A stretch of DNA of 22,384 bases, taken from NCBI GenBank assembly GCA_002346475.1, contig DDZV01000056.1, forward strand, positions 1-22,384, in the 5' to 3' direction. Position numbers and translations under genes: made by a program. Below the pieces are notes generated by a model, which saw only the letters and a program-made list of their open reading frames with translations, ran no database searches and had not been told where the DNA came from. Of this stretch, positions 1-8,190 are shown in pieces (the first letter of the stretch is position 1; every line of letters begins with the position of its first letter). The stretch comes from Acidobacteria bacterium UBA2999 (GTDB lineage: Bacteria; Acidobacteriota; Vicinamibacteria; Vicinamibacterales; UBA2999).

Positions 1-260
1 TGGGCCTTGTCACTTTCGACCTAGGCTCACTTAATCATGCGAAAGATCTTCTTGATCATGTTCAACTGATGTCCCTTGCTGAAAGCCTTGGCGGTGTTGA
101 AACGTTAATTAGCCATCCCGCAACAATGACTCACGCGTCTGTTCCGTTAGCACAGAGAGAAAAAATTGGTATTACCGAAGGATTAGTTCGACTTTCTGTG
201 GGTATTGAAGACCTTGATGACCTAAAAGAAGATCTCTCACAGGCGCTCAACGCCGTTTAG
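1..260 (+). CDS. Cys/Met metabolism PLP-dependent enzyme, C-terminal fragment (5' truncated by window)
   Basis: This is the last 85 or so codons of a trans-sulfuration family enzyme (cystathionine gamma-synthase / gamma-lyase, methionine gamma-lyase or O-acyl-homoserine sulfhydrylase type). The frame is open from base 3, so the gene starts outside the window. The visible part carries the family's C-terminal signatures: GGVETLISHPATMTHASVP and EGLVRLSVGIEDLDDL. The second includes the arginine that binds the substrate carboxylate in this fold. These enzymes are cytosolic PLP enzymes of methionine and cysteine interconversion. The exact reaction cannot be told from this end, because the specificity-determining residues and the PLP lysine are missing. 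The next gene starts 12 bases after the stop on the same strand, so the two are probably co-transcribed. Confidence 0.9.
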   Translation, partial: GLVTFDLGSLNHAKDLLDHVQLMSLAESLGGVETLISHPATMTHASVPLAQREKIGITEGLVRLSVGIEDLDDLKEDLSQALNAV

Positions 261-272
261 AAGGCACTATCA

Positions 273-875
273 ATGCTGGAAACACCTCGTCACTGGCTCA
301 GGCGACTGTATAACTGGACGCTTCACTGGGCAGAAACTCCTCATGCGTTGACAGCTCTTTTTGTGCTTGCAGTAGCAGAAGCTTCTGTCTTTCCTATTCC
401 ACCAGACATACTACTCATTGCTATTGTTGCTGCCCTCCCCAAGTATTGGGTTCGAGCCGCGCTGTTATGTACTATGGGTTCAATATTGGGGGCTGCACTG
501 GGTTATGGGGTGGGAACCGGAGCGATGGCTACGCTAGGCCAACCCATTATCAATTTTTACGGTGTACAACCCCAGTGGGATCGTGTTGTTGAAATCTACA
601 CTGGAGAATTAGGTGTCTGGTTTCTTGCGATTGCCGCATTCAGTCCTATCCCCTTTAAAGTAGCAACAATCGCAGCTGGTGCTACTGAGATGGCCTTCTG
701 GCCATTTCTCATGATCAGTGCTCTCGGACGAGGAGGCCGCTTTTTTCTTGTTGCCGCTATCTTACGTATCCTGGGTACACCGGTGCGTAAGCTGATTGAA
801 AAGTACTTTGACCTTGCAGCGCTCCTTTTTGTTTTACTTCTGGTTGGAGGTTTCTTAGTTTTCACAATACTGTAA
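273..875 (+). CDS. yqaA: YqaA-type DedA-related (VTT domain) membrane protein
   Basis: This 200-residue polytopic inner-membrane protein belongs to the YqaA branch of the DedA/VTT superfamily. DedA-type proteins are linked to membrane phospholipid homeostasis and envelope integrity; YqaA proteins have no defined substrate. Visible signatures are the N-terminal LYNWTLHWAETPHA segment, the re-entrant-loop motif AEASVFPIPPDILLIA (about residues 34-49), GSILGAALGYGVG in the second hydrophobic block, and FSPIPFKVATIAAG (about 123-136). The last is the second half-helix with the conserved Pro and Lys. A final strongly hydrophobic helix ends the protein. The ATG lies 12 bases after the upstream stop, with a weak AAGG element before it. 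Its last 14 bases overlap the 3' end of the convergent cutA. Length matches the family. Confidence 0.85.
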   Translation: MLETPRHWLRRLYNWTLHWAETPHALTALFVLAVAEASVFPIPPDILLIAIVAALPKYWVRAALLCTMGSILGAALGYGVGTGAMATLGQPIINFYGVQPQWDRVVEIYTGELGVWFLAIAAFSPIPFKVATIAAGATEMAFWPFLMISALGRGGRFFLVAAILRILGTPVRKLIEKYFDLAALLFVLLLVGGFLVFTIL

Positions 876-1194
876 TTGTTGTGCTCTCTCGCACCCATCT
901 CAGGTAGTTATCAGCTCCAGAATTGACAGAAATTACTAGACTTTCTGGCATTTCGTATGAGTGCAACTCAGCGAGTCGTAACTGTAAGGCCTGAATGCAA
1001 GTGACAGTTGTTTTAATAATAAGTTGTTGCTCTTCATCCTGCTCCACGGCCCCCTTCCATCGATAGACTGAGGTCATTGTCGGCAATACATTGACACACG
1101 CTGCCAATTTTTCATCTACAAGCGTCCGCGCTAAAGCTAAAGCATCAGCTTTGACAGGCACGGTTGTCATAAGAATTACGATATCTGTCGGCAT
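862..1194 (-). CDS. cutA: Divalent-cation tolerance protein CutA
   Basis: CutA1 is a small trimeric cytosolic protein of the PII-like ferredoxin fold, historically linked to copper tolerance; its molecular role is still unclear. At 110 residues it has the usual length. Family signatures in order are VILMTTVPVKADALALA at the N-terminus, LVDEKLAACVNVLP with the conserved Cys33, SVYRWKGAVEQDEEQQLIIKT, and HSYEMPE (the HPYEVPE position), with a W in the last helix. The ATG is preceded by AAGGA at good spacing. The gene diverges from ftsB across an 85-base region with repeated TTGTACT motifs, and its 3' end overlaps yqaA tail to tail by 14 bases. Confidence 0.93.
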   Translation of the reverse strand: MPTDIVILMTTVPVKADALALARTLVDEKLAACVNVLPTMTSVYRWKGAVEQDEEQQLIIKTTVTCIQALQLRLAELHSYEMPESLVISVNSGADNYLRWVRESTTITVL

Positions 1195-1203
1195 TAAAGA
1201 TCC

Positions 1204-1286
1204 TTGTACTTTTTCCGAGATTCAGCTACTTTGTACTTGTACTTTGAGCCAATACCATGTACAAGAAAATTAGTCGAGCTTGTACT
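1204..1286. repeat. Cluster of TTGTACT motifs in the cutA-ftsB divergent intergenic region
   Basis: TTGTACT occurs at 1204-1210, 1231-1237, 1237-1243 (overlapping the previous copy by one base) and 1280-1286. An inverted GTACAA lies at 1259-1264 within CATGTACAAG. The last direct copy contains the proposed TTG start codon of ftsB. Iterated heptamers between two divergent genes could be an operator, but no known regulator site is recognised here. What is seen is the repetition; a regulatory role is inferred. Confidence 0.4.
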
Positions 1287-1657
1287 CGGGAGTGAAAAGC
1301 GCTATTTTTATACCTGTGACTGGCACATCATCAACTCCACTAACTTCGCGTAAGAAAACCTCTCGCCCCTTTGGGCAGCAATTACTGCAGTACTCACTGA
1401 TTTTTATAAGTGCCTTACTTCTCGTGGTTGCCTTAATCGGTGAAAAAGGCCTCTTAGAACTCGTACGAGTACGTCAACAGCACCAGGCGCTTGAAGCAGG
1501 GCTCGCACAGGTCCGTGCCAATAATATGCGTTTACGCAACGAAGTGAAGCGCCTCAACAACGACCCCAGCTCGATTGAAGAAATTGCACGTCGTGAACTC
1601 GGACTCATTAAGCCCGGGGAAAAAATCTTCATCGTTAAAGACATCCCCCTAGACTAA
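1280..1657 (+). CDS. ftsB: FtsB/DivIC-family septum formation initiator
   Basis: A bitopic cell-division protein of the FtsB/DivIC family. Such proteins pair with FtsL and FtsQ in the divisome and help activate septal peptidoglycan synthesis. The 125-residue product has a short cytoplasmic N-terminus rich in S, T, K and R, one membrane helix (about 38-54), a coiled coil (about 60-98, including VRVRQQHQALEAGLAQVRANN), and the conserved tail ARRELGLIKPGEKIF. An in-frame TAG at 1271 limits the start: no ATG is available before residue 84, so initiation must be at TTG 1280 or GTG 1292. Neither has a convincing Shine-Dalgarno site. The gene diverges from cutA and is followed by an initiator tRNA on the same strand. 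Confidence 0.87.
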   Translation: MYSGVKSAIFIPVTGTSSTPLTSRKKTSRPFGQQLLQYSLIFISALLLVVALIGEKGLLELVRVRQQHQALEAGLAQVRANNMRLRNEVKRLNNDPSSIEEIARRELGLIKPGEKIFIVKDIPLD

Positions 1658-1719
1658 ACCCTGTAATCCAAAAACTTTACGGCTGCGTTATGAACATGGT
1701 AGATTCGATACCAATCTGA

Positions 1720-1796
<77 letters not shown>

Positions 1797-1823
1797 ACGC
1801 CTACTGTACAGAGGGGGCTCTAG

Positions 1824-3986
1824 ATGTTGTATCGCTGGCTTACTATCATGTTCGTATTTGCTGTTGTAACACCAGTCTTTGGGCAAGAAACTGATAACGA
1901 GGAGCAAGCTCAGGATGAGCCACTTGCGTTCGAAGAACAGGTGGTTGTCACTGCCTCGCGTATTGAACAAGAGCTTGTAAATGCACCCGCAACGCTGAGT
2001 CTCATTACAAGTGAGACGATCCAAAATTCGCCAGCTGTGAATATGGGTGAACTCCTGCGACAGGTGCCAGGCGTTAATATTTCACAAGTGGCAGCCCGTG
2101 ATATCAATATCACTGCTCGCGGATCCACGTCTACACTGTCAACGAGCCAACTCGCTCTGGTAGACGGACGCAGTATTTACCTAGATTTCTTTGGGTTAGT
2201 CATGTGGGATCTAGTGCCTCAAAACCTTGATGAAATCAAACAGATTGAAGTCATTCGTGGCCCAGCATCAGCTGTATGGGGTGCCAATGCCATGAATGGA
2301 GTGGTCAATGTGATCACTAAATCTCCACGCGAGCTCGCGACTGAAGGTGGCACGAGTTTTAATATTGGTGTGGGGACATTCGGGCGTGCGCGCCCTGGCG
2401 GCACTGACCTCAGCCGAGGCAGCTTGTTTTACGCGAACGGTTCCCAGGCAGTCGCAATCGATGACCACTGGTCGTACAAAATCTCTGCTGGCTATTATGG
2501 TCAAGATGCTTTAGCAAGGCCGGCAGGCACGATTGATAACGCTTTTAACACACCGTACCCAGCGTACCCAAACTCTGGTACTGCCCAACCCAAATTTGAC
2601 GTGCGTGTGGACTACGACTATACCAACGGGGGGACGATGTCATTCTCCGGAGGAATGGCACGCACAGAGGGGGCCGTCCACAGTGGCCTCGGACCTTTCG
2701 ATGTCGATCGTGGGACACGAATGACTTACGCAAGTGTCCGCTACGATCAGGGTGGCCGACACATCGGCTTCTTCACCAACATCCTTGATGGCACAGGTGC
2801 GAACTTGCTTACCGTGGGCATCACCGGACAACCATTGCCACTCAACTTTAAAACTAAAACATTTGATGTTGATTATAGTGATGTCTACCTGGCCGGCCAG
2901 CGCAATGTGCTGAGTTACGGCGGAAACTTCCGGCGTAACACCTTTAATATTTCGCTCGCGCCTATCGGCGAAGACCGAAACGAAGGTGGCGCATTTATAC
3001 AGGATGAAATCTTTATCTCTGATCACCTGCGGTGGGTGATTGGTGGCCGTGTCGACAAGTTCTCATCAATTGACAATGCGGTGTTTTCACCCCGTACCAC
3101 ATTTATGGTTAAGCCTGCGCCTGACCAAACCATTCGAGTGTCGTATAACCGAGCATTCCGTGCACCCTCATTCATCAACAATAACCTTGGCACATCAATT
3201 TTGAACCAAGTAAATCTGGGTGCTATTCATCCGTTTTTGTCGAACTTCATCTTCCCGCTGGGATCAGTTGGTAACCCGAACCTGAAACAGGAAACAATGA
3301 CCGCCGTTGAGCTCGGTTATACCGGTGTAATTGCAAACCGCACTACAGTCAATGCCTCGGTGTACTGGAATAAGACTGACGACGGAATCTTCTTCACGCA
3401 GGTCGGGAGCTATAGTGCAGCTAACCCACCGGTTACGTGGCCAAGCTACCTGCCAGGGCTGCCATTCCCCCTCAACGTACTTCCAACATCGTTCCTCATC
3501 AACTTCATTCCAGCGCCAGGATTACCCTCTCTGTTTACGTATCAGAACCTTGGCACCGTCAAGGATAAGGGCATTGAATTGAGTGTGGACAGTGTGGTGA
3601 ACGAGCACGTGAACCTCTTTGCCAATTACTCGTATCAGTTCACGCCCGTGGTAGAAGGCTTTGCTCTATCAGAAGTCAACTTGCCACCGAAGAATCGGAT
3701 TAATGCGGGTATCAACTTCTCCTACGACCGCTACCTGGGGAATATCGGTATTAATTACACGGATTCGGCGTACTGGCAGGATGTGCTTGATGCGCGGTTC
3801 CATGGCAGCACGAAGAGCTATGCGCTCATCAATGCTGGATTTGGCATACGCTGGGCAGACGGACGGTACATTACTAGCGTGAAAGCGAGCAATCTCGGTG
3901 CCACCGGCGATAACGCCATACAACAGCACATCTTCGGTGACCTCATACAAACCCAGGTGGTAGGAGAACTCCGGGTTAGATTCTAG
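1824..3986 (+). CDS. TonB-dependent outer-membrane receptor
   Basis: This 720-residue outer-membrane receptor takes up a ligand with energy from TonB-ExbBD. A signal peptide of about 20 residues (ending VTPVFG|Q) leads into an acidic linker and a TonB-box-like segment, EEQVVVTASR. The plug domain follows at about residues 45-165, with GELLRQVPGVN, LALVDGRSIY, IKQIEVIRGPASAVWGANA and NGVVNVIT. The remainder is a 22-strand-type barrel rich in alternating aromatic strands, including the family motif VSYNRAFRAPSF and the terminal strand ending LRVRF. The terminal Phe is the usual barrel-assembly signal. A strong GAGGGGG Shine-Dalgarno site precedes the ATG. The ligand cannot be read from the sequence; the layout resembles vitamin B12/siderophore-type receptors, and no transport partner gene is adjacent. 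Confidence 0.95.
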   Translation: MLYRWLTIMFVFAVVTPVFGQETDNEEQAQDEPLAFEEQVVVTASRIEQELVNAPATLSLITSETIQNSPAVNMGELLRQVPGVNISQVAARDINITARGSTSTLSTSQLALVDGRSIYLDFFGLVMWDLVPQNLDEIKQIEVIRGPASAVWGANAMNGVVNVITKSPRELATEGGTSFNIGVGTFGRARPGGTDLSRGSLFYANGSQAVAIDDHWSYKISAGYYGQDALARPAGTIDNAFNTPYPAYPNSGTAQPKFDVRVDYDYTNGGTMSFSGGMARTEGAVHSGLGPFDVDRGTRMTYASVRYDQGGRHIGFFTNILDGTGANLLTVGITGQPLPLNFKTKTFDVDYSDVYLAGQRNVLSYGGNFRRNTFNISLAPIGEDRNEGGAFIQDEIFISDHLRWVIGGRVDKFSSIDNAVFSPRTTFMVKPAPDQTIRVSYNRAFRAPSFINNNLGTSILNQVNLGAIHPFLSNFIFPLGSVGNPNLKQETMTAVELGYTGVIANRTTVNASVYWNKTDDGIFFTQVGSYSAANPPVTWPSYLPGLPFPLNVLPTSFLINFIPAPGLPSLFTYQNLGTVKDKGIELSVDSVVNEHVNLFANYSYQFTPVVEGFALSEVNLPPKNRINAGINFSYDRYLGNIGINYTDSAYWQDVLDARFHGSTKSYALINAGFGIRWADGRYITSVKASNLGATGDNAIQQHIFGDLIQTQVVGELRVRF

Positions 3987-4039
3987 ACTGCACTTTAAAC
4001 CACAAAAGAATCTATCAACTGGGATTTGAGCAATCTAAC

Positions 4040-4066
4040 GCCGGGAGGGAAGGCATCTCTCCCGGC
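4040..4066 (+). terminator. G+C-rich hairpin after the TonB receptor, possible terminator
   Basis: GCCGGGAG (4040-4047) pairs perfectly with CTCCCGGC (4059-4066) across an 11-nt loop, 54 bases after the receptor stop and before the next gene. There is no T tract on the 3' side; an A-rich run follows. It may be a U-less terminator or an mRNA-stabilising 3' structure rather than a classical intrinsic terminator. Confidence 0.45.
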
Positions 4067-4113
4067 TCCACTCTCAACAAAAAACGAGAAATTCGCGTAG
4101 TCTAGAGATAGGC

Positions 4114-5559
4114 ATGACAGCGTTTCTAGAATTTGTTCGCACCCAATGGCGAGTTGTTCCAGCCTCCACGCGGTGGATGTGGTGCATCGCAGGCATCATT
4201 ACTGGAGCGATTGCCTACGACCTCCTGCGCATGCCAATCCAAGTGTCCGATGCTATACACGAGATCCTCTCCTCATATCACTCGTCGTCAGCATGGGCAT
4301 CATTCATAGATATTCTCAATGCTGACGGCTACCTTCGACCAATGCGACTCGCCCAAATCAAGGCAATCTTCGATCTCTCAGGTGGCCACTACTCGCTTGC
4401 GTACCGTGGGTTTCATGTCCTACTACTCTTTGCATGTATGTTTTTGTTTGTGCGAACTCTGAGGGTTCGTGACTGGACAGGTTTTGTAGCTGGTCTCTTT
4501 GCACTCACCGTATTAACTGGGGGACATACGTTCGAATGGTTCGTTAAGGAAGCGTATCCCATTAACCACTTCTTGGAAGTTGCTGTTTTCTCCCTGTTTA
4601 CATTGCACTTAAGCCAGTCTCGTGGTGGGTGGTGGATTGACGGATTGGCCGCGATCACGTTTCTGGTAGCGTCTTTGACGCTGGAATCCGGCTTGCTCGT
4701 GTGGGTAGTCGCTGCGGCAAGCTGGGTGACCGGACGTCGGGGTATTTCAACACGGGGCGTAGGAATCCTCACACTGCTCCTGGCTGGATATGTAGTTCTG
4801 CGATTTGCAATACTGTCGACGGGACTTCCCGGACTTGAGGAACGCAGTGCTGGCTATTTCCTGACGAGACTTGATCCGCCCCAACTACAAGAACAATTCG
4901 GCGCCAACCCAGCAGTATTCTACGGATACAACATACTGGCCTCTATTTTTTCAGTGCTCCTAGCAGAACCCCAAGGCGGTGTATTGAATGGAACGCGTGC
5001 TTGGTTAGTGAATGGTAGAGTACCTCTGCACTTAATTATTGCCATTGTAACCTCTAGCCTAACAAGCATCTTGATGGTGTCAGCATTCGTACGGGCGACA
5101 CGTCGACGCGCCTTTGATGACATTAGCAGAGCAGGATTTGTATTTGGGATTGTATTGTTAGCAAGCGCAGCGATGTCTTATGCCTACACAAAAGATGAAA
5201 TCATGACAACCGCCGGGGTGTTTTATGCTCTTGCAGCGTATACCGTTGTCTACGACCTCCTCAAGCGTGCTGGTCAAATGTCTCTCCGTAGCGTGGGTAT
5301 CCTATCTCTTGTGCTCGCAATAACTGCCTCAGGATGGACAATTCGAAGTGCCGGTATTCATCAGATTCTTCGCTCACAAGCATTTAAACAACGAAACGAT
5401 TGGGCAAAAGTGCCGGCGCTCTGGAAACAAGACGGCATTTGGCCGGAAGATCCTGGCGAACAACGCATTCTGGAAAGGATCAGAACAGACGCACTGGAGC
5501 TGCAAGTGCCAAATCCACACTTCGAACCACGATGGATGCCTGAGGTTTTCGGCGATTGA
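4114..5559 (+). CDS. Polytopic membrane protein, GT-C glycosyltransferase-like
   Basis: This 481-residue inner-membrane protein has about ten predicted hydrophobic helices. An Asp (VSDAIHEIL) follows the first helix, and a GYLRPMRLAQIKAIFDLSG segment at about residues 70-88 leads into a second hydrophobic block (HVLLLFACMFLFV). This layout resembles ArnT/PMT-type GT-C transferases, which use polyprenyl-phosphate sugars and have an acidic residue in the first periplasmic loop and an RP motif before the next helices. The hydrophilic last 60 residues are probably cytoplasmic or periplasmic and end in a Trp/Pro-rich tail. The family is not firmly recognised; it could be a non-catalytic membrane protein. 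Its TGA stop overlaps the TTG start of the next ORF (TTGA), which suggests translational coupling. A stem-loop lies upstream, so it probably begins a new transcription unit. Confidence 0.6.
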   Translation: MTAFLEFVRTQWRVVPASTRWMWCIAGIITGAIAYDLLRMPIQVSDAIHEILSSYHSSSAWASFIDILNADGYLRPMRLAQIKAIFDLSGGHYSLAYRGFHVLLLFACMFLFVRTLRVRDWTGFVAGLFALTVLTGGHTFEWFVKEAYPINHFLEVAVFSLFTLHLSQSRGGWWIDGLAAITFLVASLTLESGLLVWVVAAASWVTGRRGISTRGVGILTLLLAGYVVLRFAILSTGLPGLEERSAGYFLTRLDPPQLQEQFGANPAVFYGYNILASIFSVLLAEPQGGVLNGTRAWLVNGRVPLHLIIAIVTSSLTSILMVSAFVRATRRRAFDDISRAGFVFGIVLLASAAMSYAYTKDEIMTTAGVFYALAAYTVVYDLLKRAGQMSLRSVGILSLVLAITASGWTIRSAGIHQILRSQAFKQRNDWAKVPALWKQDGIWPEDPGEQRILERIRTDALELQVPNPHFEPRWMPEVFGD

Positions 5560-5909
5560 CACGTTCCCAAGTGGCCCAAATTCTCTGTGCAGCGCCTGGC
5601 ATTGCGCTTGCGAGCCTCCTCCTCGTAGGACTCGCGTTGGCCTCTGTCGACCAACACCCATTGTGGCAGTTTGAACCACTGAACCCTTCAGAGGCCGCTG
5701 CACTACGAGATGCTGGAGAATTAGGAAAGCTGCTCCAGCAAGGTCTAGATCCAAACAGGGCCTATCCGATTCGTGCAGGATTTCTTTCAGAACCTGTAAT
5801 AATGACTCCCATTGAAGCAGCAATTGCGGCCAATCGGCCAGAGATTGTGGACATGCTGATAGAGGCTGGTGCGATATTAGAACCTGATCTCAATCAAGCA
5901 GCCCCGTAG
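5556..5909 (+). CDS. Small membrane-anchored ankyrin-repeat protein
   Basis: A 117-residue protein. An N-terminal hydrophobic segment (about 9-30, LCAAPGIALASLLLVGLALA) could be a signal anchor or a cleaved signal. It is followed by one to two ankyrin-like units: a first degenerate one around EAAALRDAGELGKLLQQGLD and a clear one at TPIEAAIAANRPEIVDMLIE. Ankyrin repeats bind proteins, so this may be a small periplasmic adaptor. The only start is TTG at 5556, sharing TTGA with the upstream stop, with GAGG ten bases before it. The ORF is small and its start non-canonical, but the combination of hydrophobic N-terminus and ankyrin motif supports a real gene. It is not an in-frame continuation of the preceding membrane protein, and I see no frameshift scar. 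Confidence 0.65.
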   Translation: MTRSQVAQILCAAPGIALASLLLVGLALASVDQHPLWQFEPLNPSEAAALRDAGELGKLLQQGLDPNRAYPIRAGFLSEPVIMTPIEAAIAANRPEIVDMLIEAGAILEPDLNQAAP

Positions 5910-5943
5910 CTGAACCAATACCTTCGATCTCGTCAGTGACATA

Positions 5944-6408
5944 ATGGACACGACGACCAGCATGCTCAAAACAAGCAGTACTGCCCAAACATTCACTCAA
6001 CCTGAAATGGCTGTTGGTGGCATCGTACTCTTCGATGGCACTTGCGCCTTCTGTGAGGGCGCCGTGAAATTCATTGCGCGACGCGATCCACATGGATATT
6101 TTCGATTTGGTGCATCTCAATCACCAGAAGCAAGTGCTCTATTAGCTAGACATGGCATCACACGCGAACAATCTAGAAGTATTGTGCTTATCGAAAATCA
6201 GACAGTGTATTTACGTTCCACGGCTTCTCTGAAGATTGCCTTGCACCTCAATACACCCTGGCGTGTGGCTGCAAAGGTTGGCTTGCTCGTGCCACGGCCG
6301 TTGCGTGATGGTGTGTACCGCATCGTGGCTGCCATCCGTCATCGCCTAGCAGGTAAATCAAACGCCTGTGAAGTACCCCCACCGGAAATACGATCGCGTT
6401 TGCTCTAG
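5944..6408 (+). CDS. DCC-family (DUF393) thiol-disulfide oxidoreductase-like protein
   Basis: This 154-residue protein of the DCC family is named for its Asp-x-x-Cys-x-x-Cys motif, seen here as D31-G-T-C34-A-F-C37 after a beta strand (GGIVLF). Downstream it has the family's FRFGASQSPEA segment, SIVLIENQTVYLRSTASLKIALHL, and the C-terminal block VPRPLRDGVYRIVAAIRHRL ending in CEVPPPEIRSRLL. The last part matches the usual YRWIARNRYRWFG...C-x-x-P end, but with a divergent WFG position. A thioredoxin-like redox role is predicted; no substrate is established for the family. The N-terminal 24 residues before the core are Thr/Ser-rich, so a later ATG is possible. It lies 34 bases after the ankyrin gene and 6 bases before the HTTM-like gene, consistent with an operon. 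Confidence 0.85.
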   Translation: MDTTTSMLKTSSTAQTFTQPEMAVGGIVLFDGTCAFCEGAVKFIARRDPHGYFRFGASQSPEASALLARHGITREQSRSIVLIENQTVYLRSTASLKIALHLNTPWRVAAKVGLLVPRPLRDGVYRIVAAIRHRLAGKSNACEVPPPEIRSRLL

Positions 6409-6414
6409 TCAGGT

Positions 6415-8190
6415 ATGACCAAACATTTAGTTCTACTATTAGCTGGACTTAGCATCCTATTCTTAGTCATCGGAGGGGCTCTGCGAGGTGCAAGTACTGC
6501 AATACAGGTCCAGCAAGACCACTGGCCGGCCTATGTTCATGTGAGATGGGAGTCCAGTACCAATCCAGACGAACGTCAGCAACTTGAGTTTATGTTTGGG
6601 CTTATGGAACGCGAGCTACTTGAAGGCACCACATACCACTATCTCCTTACCGATCCGACAGCTGCCAACATTGAAGCCTTAGTCAAACACGAAGCTGTCG
6701 CTGACACCCAAGATATCGACAGAACAACATTCCAAATAACGCCAGCGGCAGAACGTGTCTCACCGGTGACACAGGAACATTCAAACGAGAATTTCTTGCT
6801 GAACGTCATCGGAACATCATTGGCAGGGCTAGGTCTGTTTTTCCTAGGATTAACTATAGTAGTAAGCATTGCACCACGGTGGGTAAACTCTGTGCCCTCA
6901 CGTGTGCAACAGGTGATCCTTGAACAAATTCCTCATGGATCCCCAAAAGCAGTGGCAGCCTTCAGGATCCTCTTTGGAGCGGGAGTACTGCTGATCCCGG
7001 TTAGTCAGTCTTCTCTTCCACCAGACACTGGATTCATTGCCTCGATTGATAGCCTACTCGCCCTTCGGCCCCTCGTCATGACATGGCTGGAACCATGGTT
7101 GTGGACCTGGGGTACCCTCTTCATCGCTGGGGCTATAACTTGGCTCTCGTTCCCGGCTTTAACAGTCGGCTTCATCGTATGGGCTCTTGTGTTCGGGCAC
7201 ACTCATCCAATCACAGCATTAGCATTGACGCTCATTGGCCTGCTCCCATCGCGGTGGAGTGACACCTGGAGCGTGGATGCTTGGTGGAGCCGACACCAGG
7301 ACACAAACGTGCAACGCAGGTCACAAGAGTACGGGTACACACTTTGGCTACCTGGTGTTGTGCTTGGTATGACGTTTTTGGCCGCAGCCTTCGCAAAACT
7401 GAATCATGGAGGACTCGGCTGGATCACCAACGGCACTGTGAAATATCACTTTATGACCGATGCAGCAAACGCCCCGGTCTCATGGGGCGCACAGCTTGGC
7501 TTCTATCCTGCTTTAGCCATTTTATTGTCGTTGCTAGCCGTGAGCGTAGAAGCAACTGCCATTTTGGGTGCACTCTCAAAACGTTATTCAATACGCGCAC
7601 TTACGGGTTTGATCTGTGCATTGCTTCTCAGCGGCTTCTGGCTCTTTCAGGCGGTGTTCTGGCCAGGATGGTGGCTCCTCTTACTTGCTTTTTTACCGTG
7701 GCACCTCTTAGGAACACACCAATCAATTGCTACTCACGTGCAAGCCCCCGTGAACTCCTGGCGTCAATCGGTACAAATCGTCCTCGTCACCGGCTTCATT
7801 GCTCAACAAGTCGTTGTATCGGCTTTGAATATCGAAGCCCCTCCATTCTTGTCAGCTTACGACATGTACTCATCTACGTACAAAAACCAGGCGGCCTACG
7901 AGGAAGCTACGACTACCAACTTGTGGGTTGTGGCCAATACCAAGAATGATCGCCAACGAAAATGTCAGGTGTCTGACAGTGAGGCAGTGATCATAGGCGA
8001 CTTGTCCGACAACAACAGCAACACCTATCCCGCATATCAAATACTCGAAACCTGTTTTGATGACCTCAGGACTATTCGAGATATCCAACTTGAAGCTACA
8101 CGCCGTACTGTTGATTGGTCCCGCTGGAAAATTGGTGGAATGAGGCGCGTGAAAATTAGCGATCGGATTCGTATTCCAGGACCAGGCTAG
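6415..8190 (+). CDS. Large HTTM-like membrane protein with periplasmic N-terminal domain
   Basis: This 591-residue protein starts with a signal anchor (about 5-24). A soluble, presumably periplasmic region (about 28-125) follows, with many acidic and aromatic residues. Then come about eight or more membrane helices (130-460) and a hydrophilic C-terminal tail of about 120 residues. The membrane core resembles the HTTM / vitamin-K gamma-carboxylase-like superfamily: FGHTHPITALALTLIGLLPS, then FLAAAFAKLNHGGLGWITNG, with Lys328 at the conserved A-K-L position, and Trp-rich later helices (FWLFQAVFWPGWWLLLL). HTTM proteins often sit beside or are fused to DCC proteins, as here, with a 6-base gap. 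Enzymatic carboxylase activity is not implied. Its stop shares CTAG with the convergent exonuclease gene. Family assignment is by pattern only. Confidence 0.65.
   Translation: MTKHLVLLLAGLSILFLVIGGALRGASTAIQVQQDHWPAYVHVRWESSTNPDERQQLEFMFGLMERELLEGTTYHYLLTDPTAANIEALVKHEAVADTQDIDRTTFQITPAAERVSPVTQEHSNENFLLNVIGTSLAGLGLFFLGLTIVVSIAPRWVNSVPSRVQQVILEQIPHGSPKAVAAFRILFGAGVLLIPVSQSSLPPDTGFIASIDSLLALRPLVMTWLEPWLWTWGTLFIAGAITWLSFPALTVGFIVWALVFGHTHPITALALTLIGLLPSRWSDTWSVDAWWSRHQDTNVQRRSQEYGYTLWLPGVVLGMTFLAAAFAKLNHGGLGWITNGTVKYHFMTDAANAPVSWGAQLGFYPALAILLSLLAVSVEATAILGALSKRYSIRALTGLICALLLSGFWLFQAVFWPGWWLLLLAFLPWHLLGTHQSIATHVQAPVNSWRQSVQIVLVTGFIAQQVVVSALNIEAPPFLSAYDMYSSTYKNQAAYEEATTTNLWVVANTKNDRQRKCQVSDSEAVIIGDLSDNNSNTYPAYQILETCFDDLRTIRDIQLEATRRTVDWSRWKIGGMRRVKISDRIRIPGPG

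Noticed and set aside
5540..5570. Frameshift that would fuse the GT-C-like protein and the ankyrin protein
   Set aside because: The second frame has its own hydrophobic N-terminus and the TTGA overlap is a common coupling arrangement, also seen between msrP and msrQ.
5374..5823. 149-codon minus-strand frame opposite the GT-C/ankyrin junction
   Set aside because: It spans the junction of two better-supported plus-strand genes, has no recognisable motif and no ribosome site I can see.
7281..7949. 222-codon plus-strand frame inside the HTTM-like gene
   Set aside because: It lies wholly within the 591-residue gene in another frame, is rich in Arg, Cys and Ser without domain motifs, and the main frame has clear membrane helices and family motifs.
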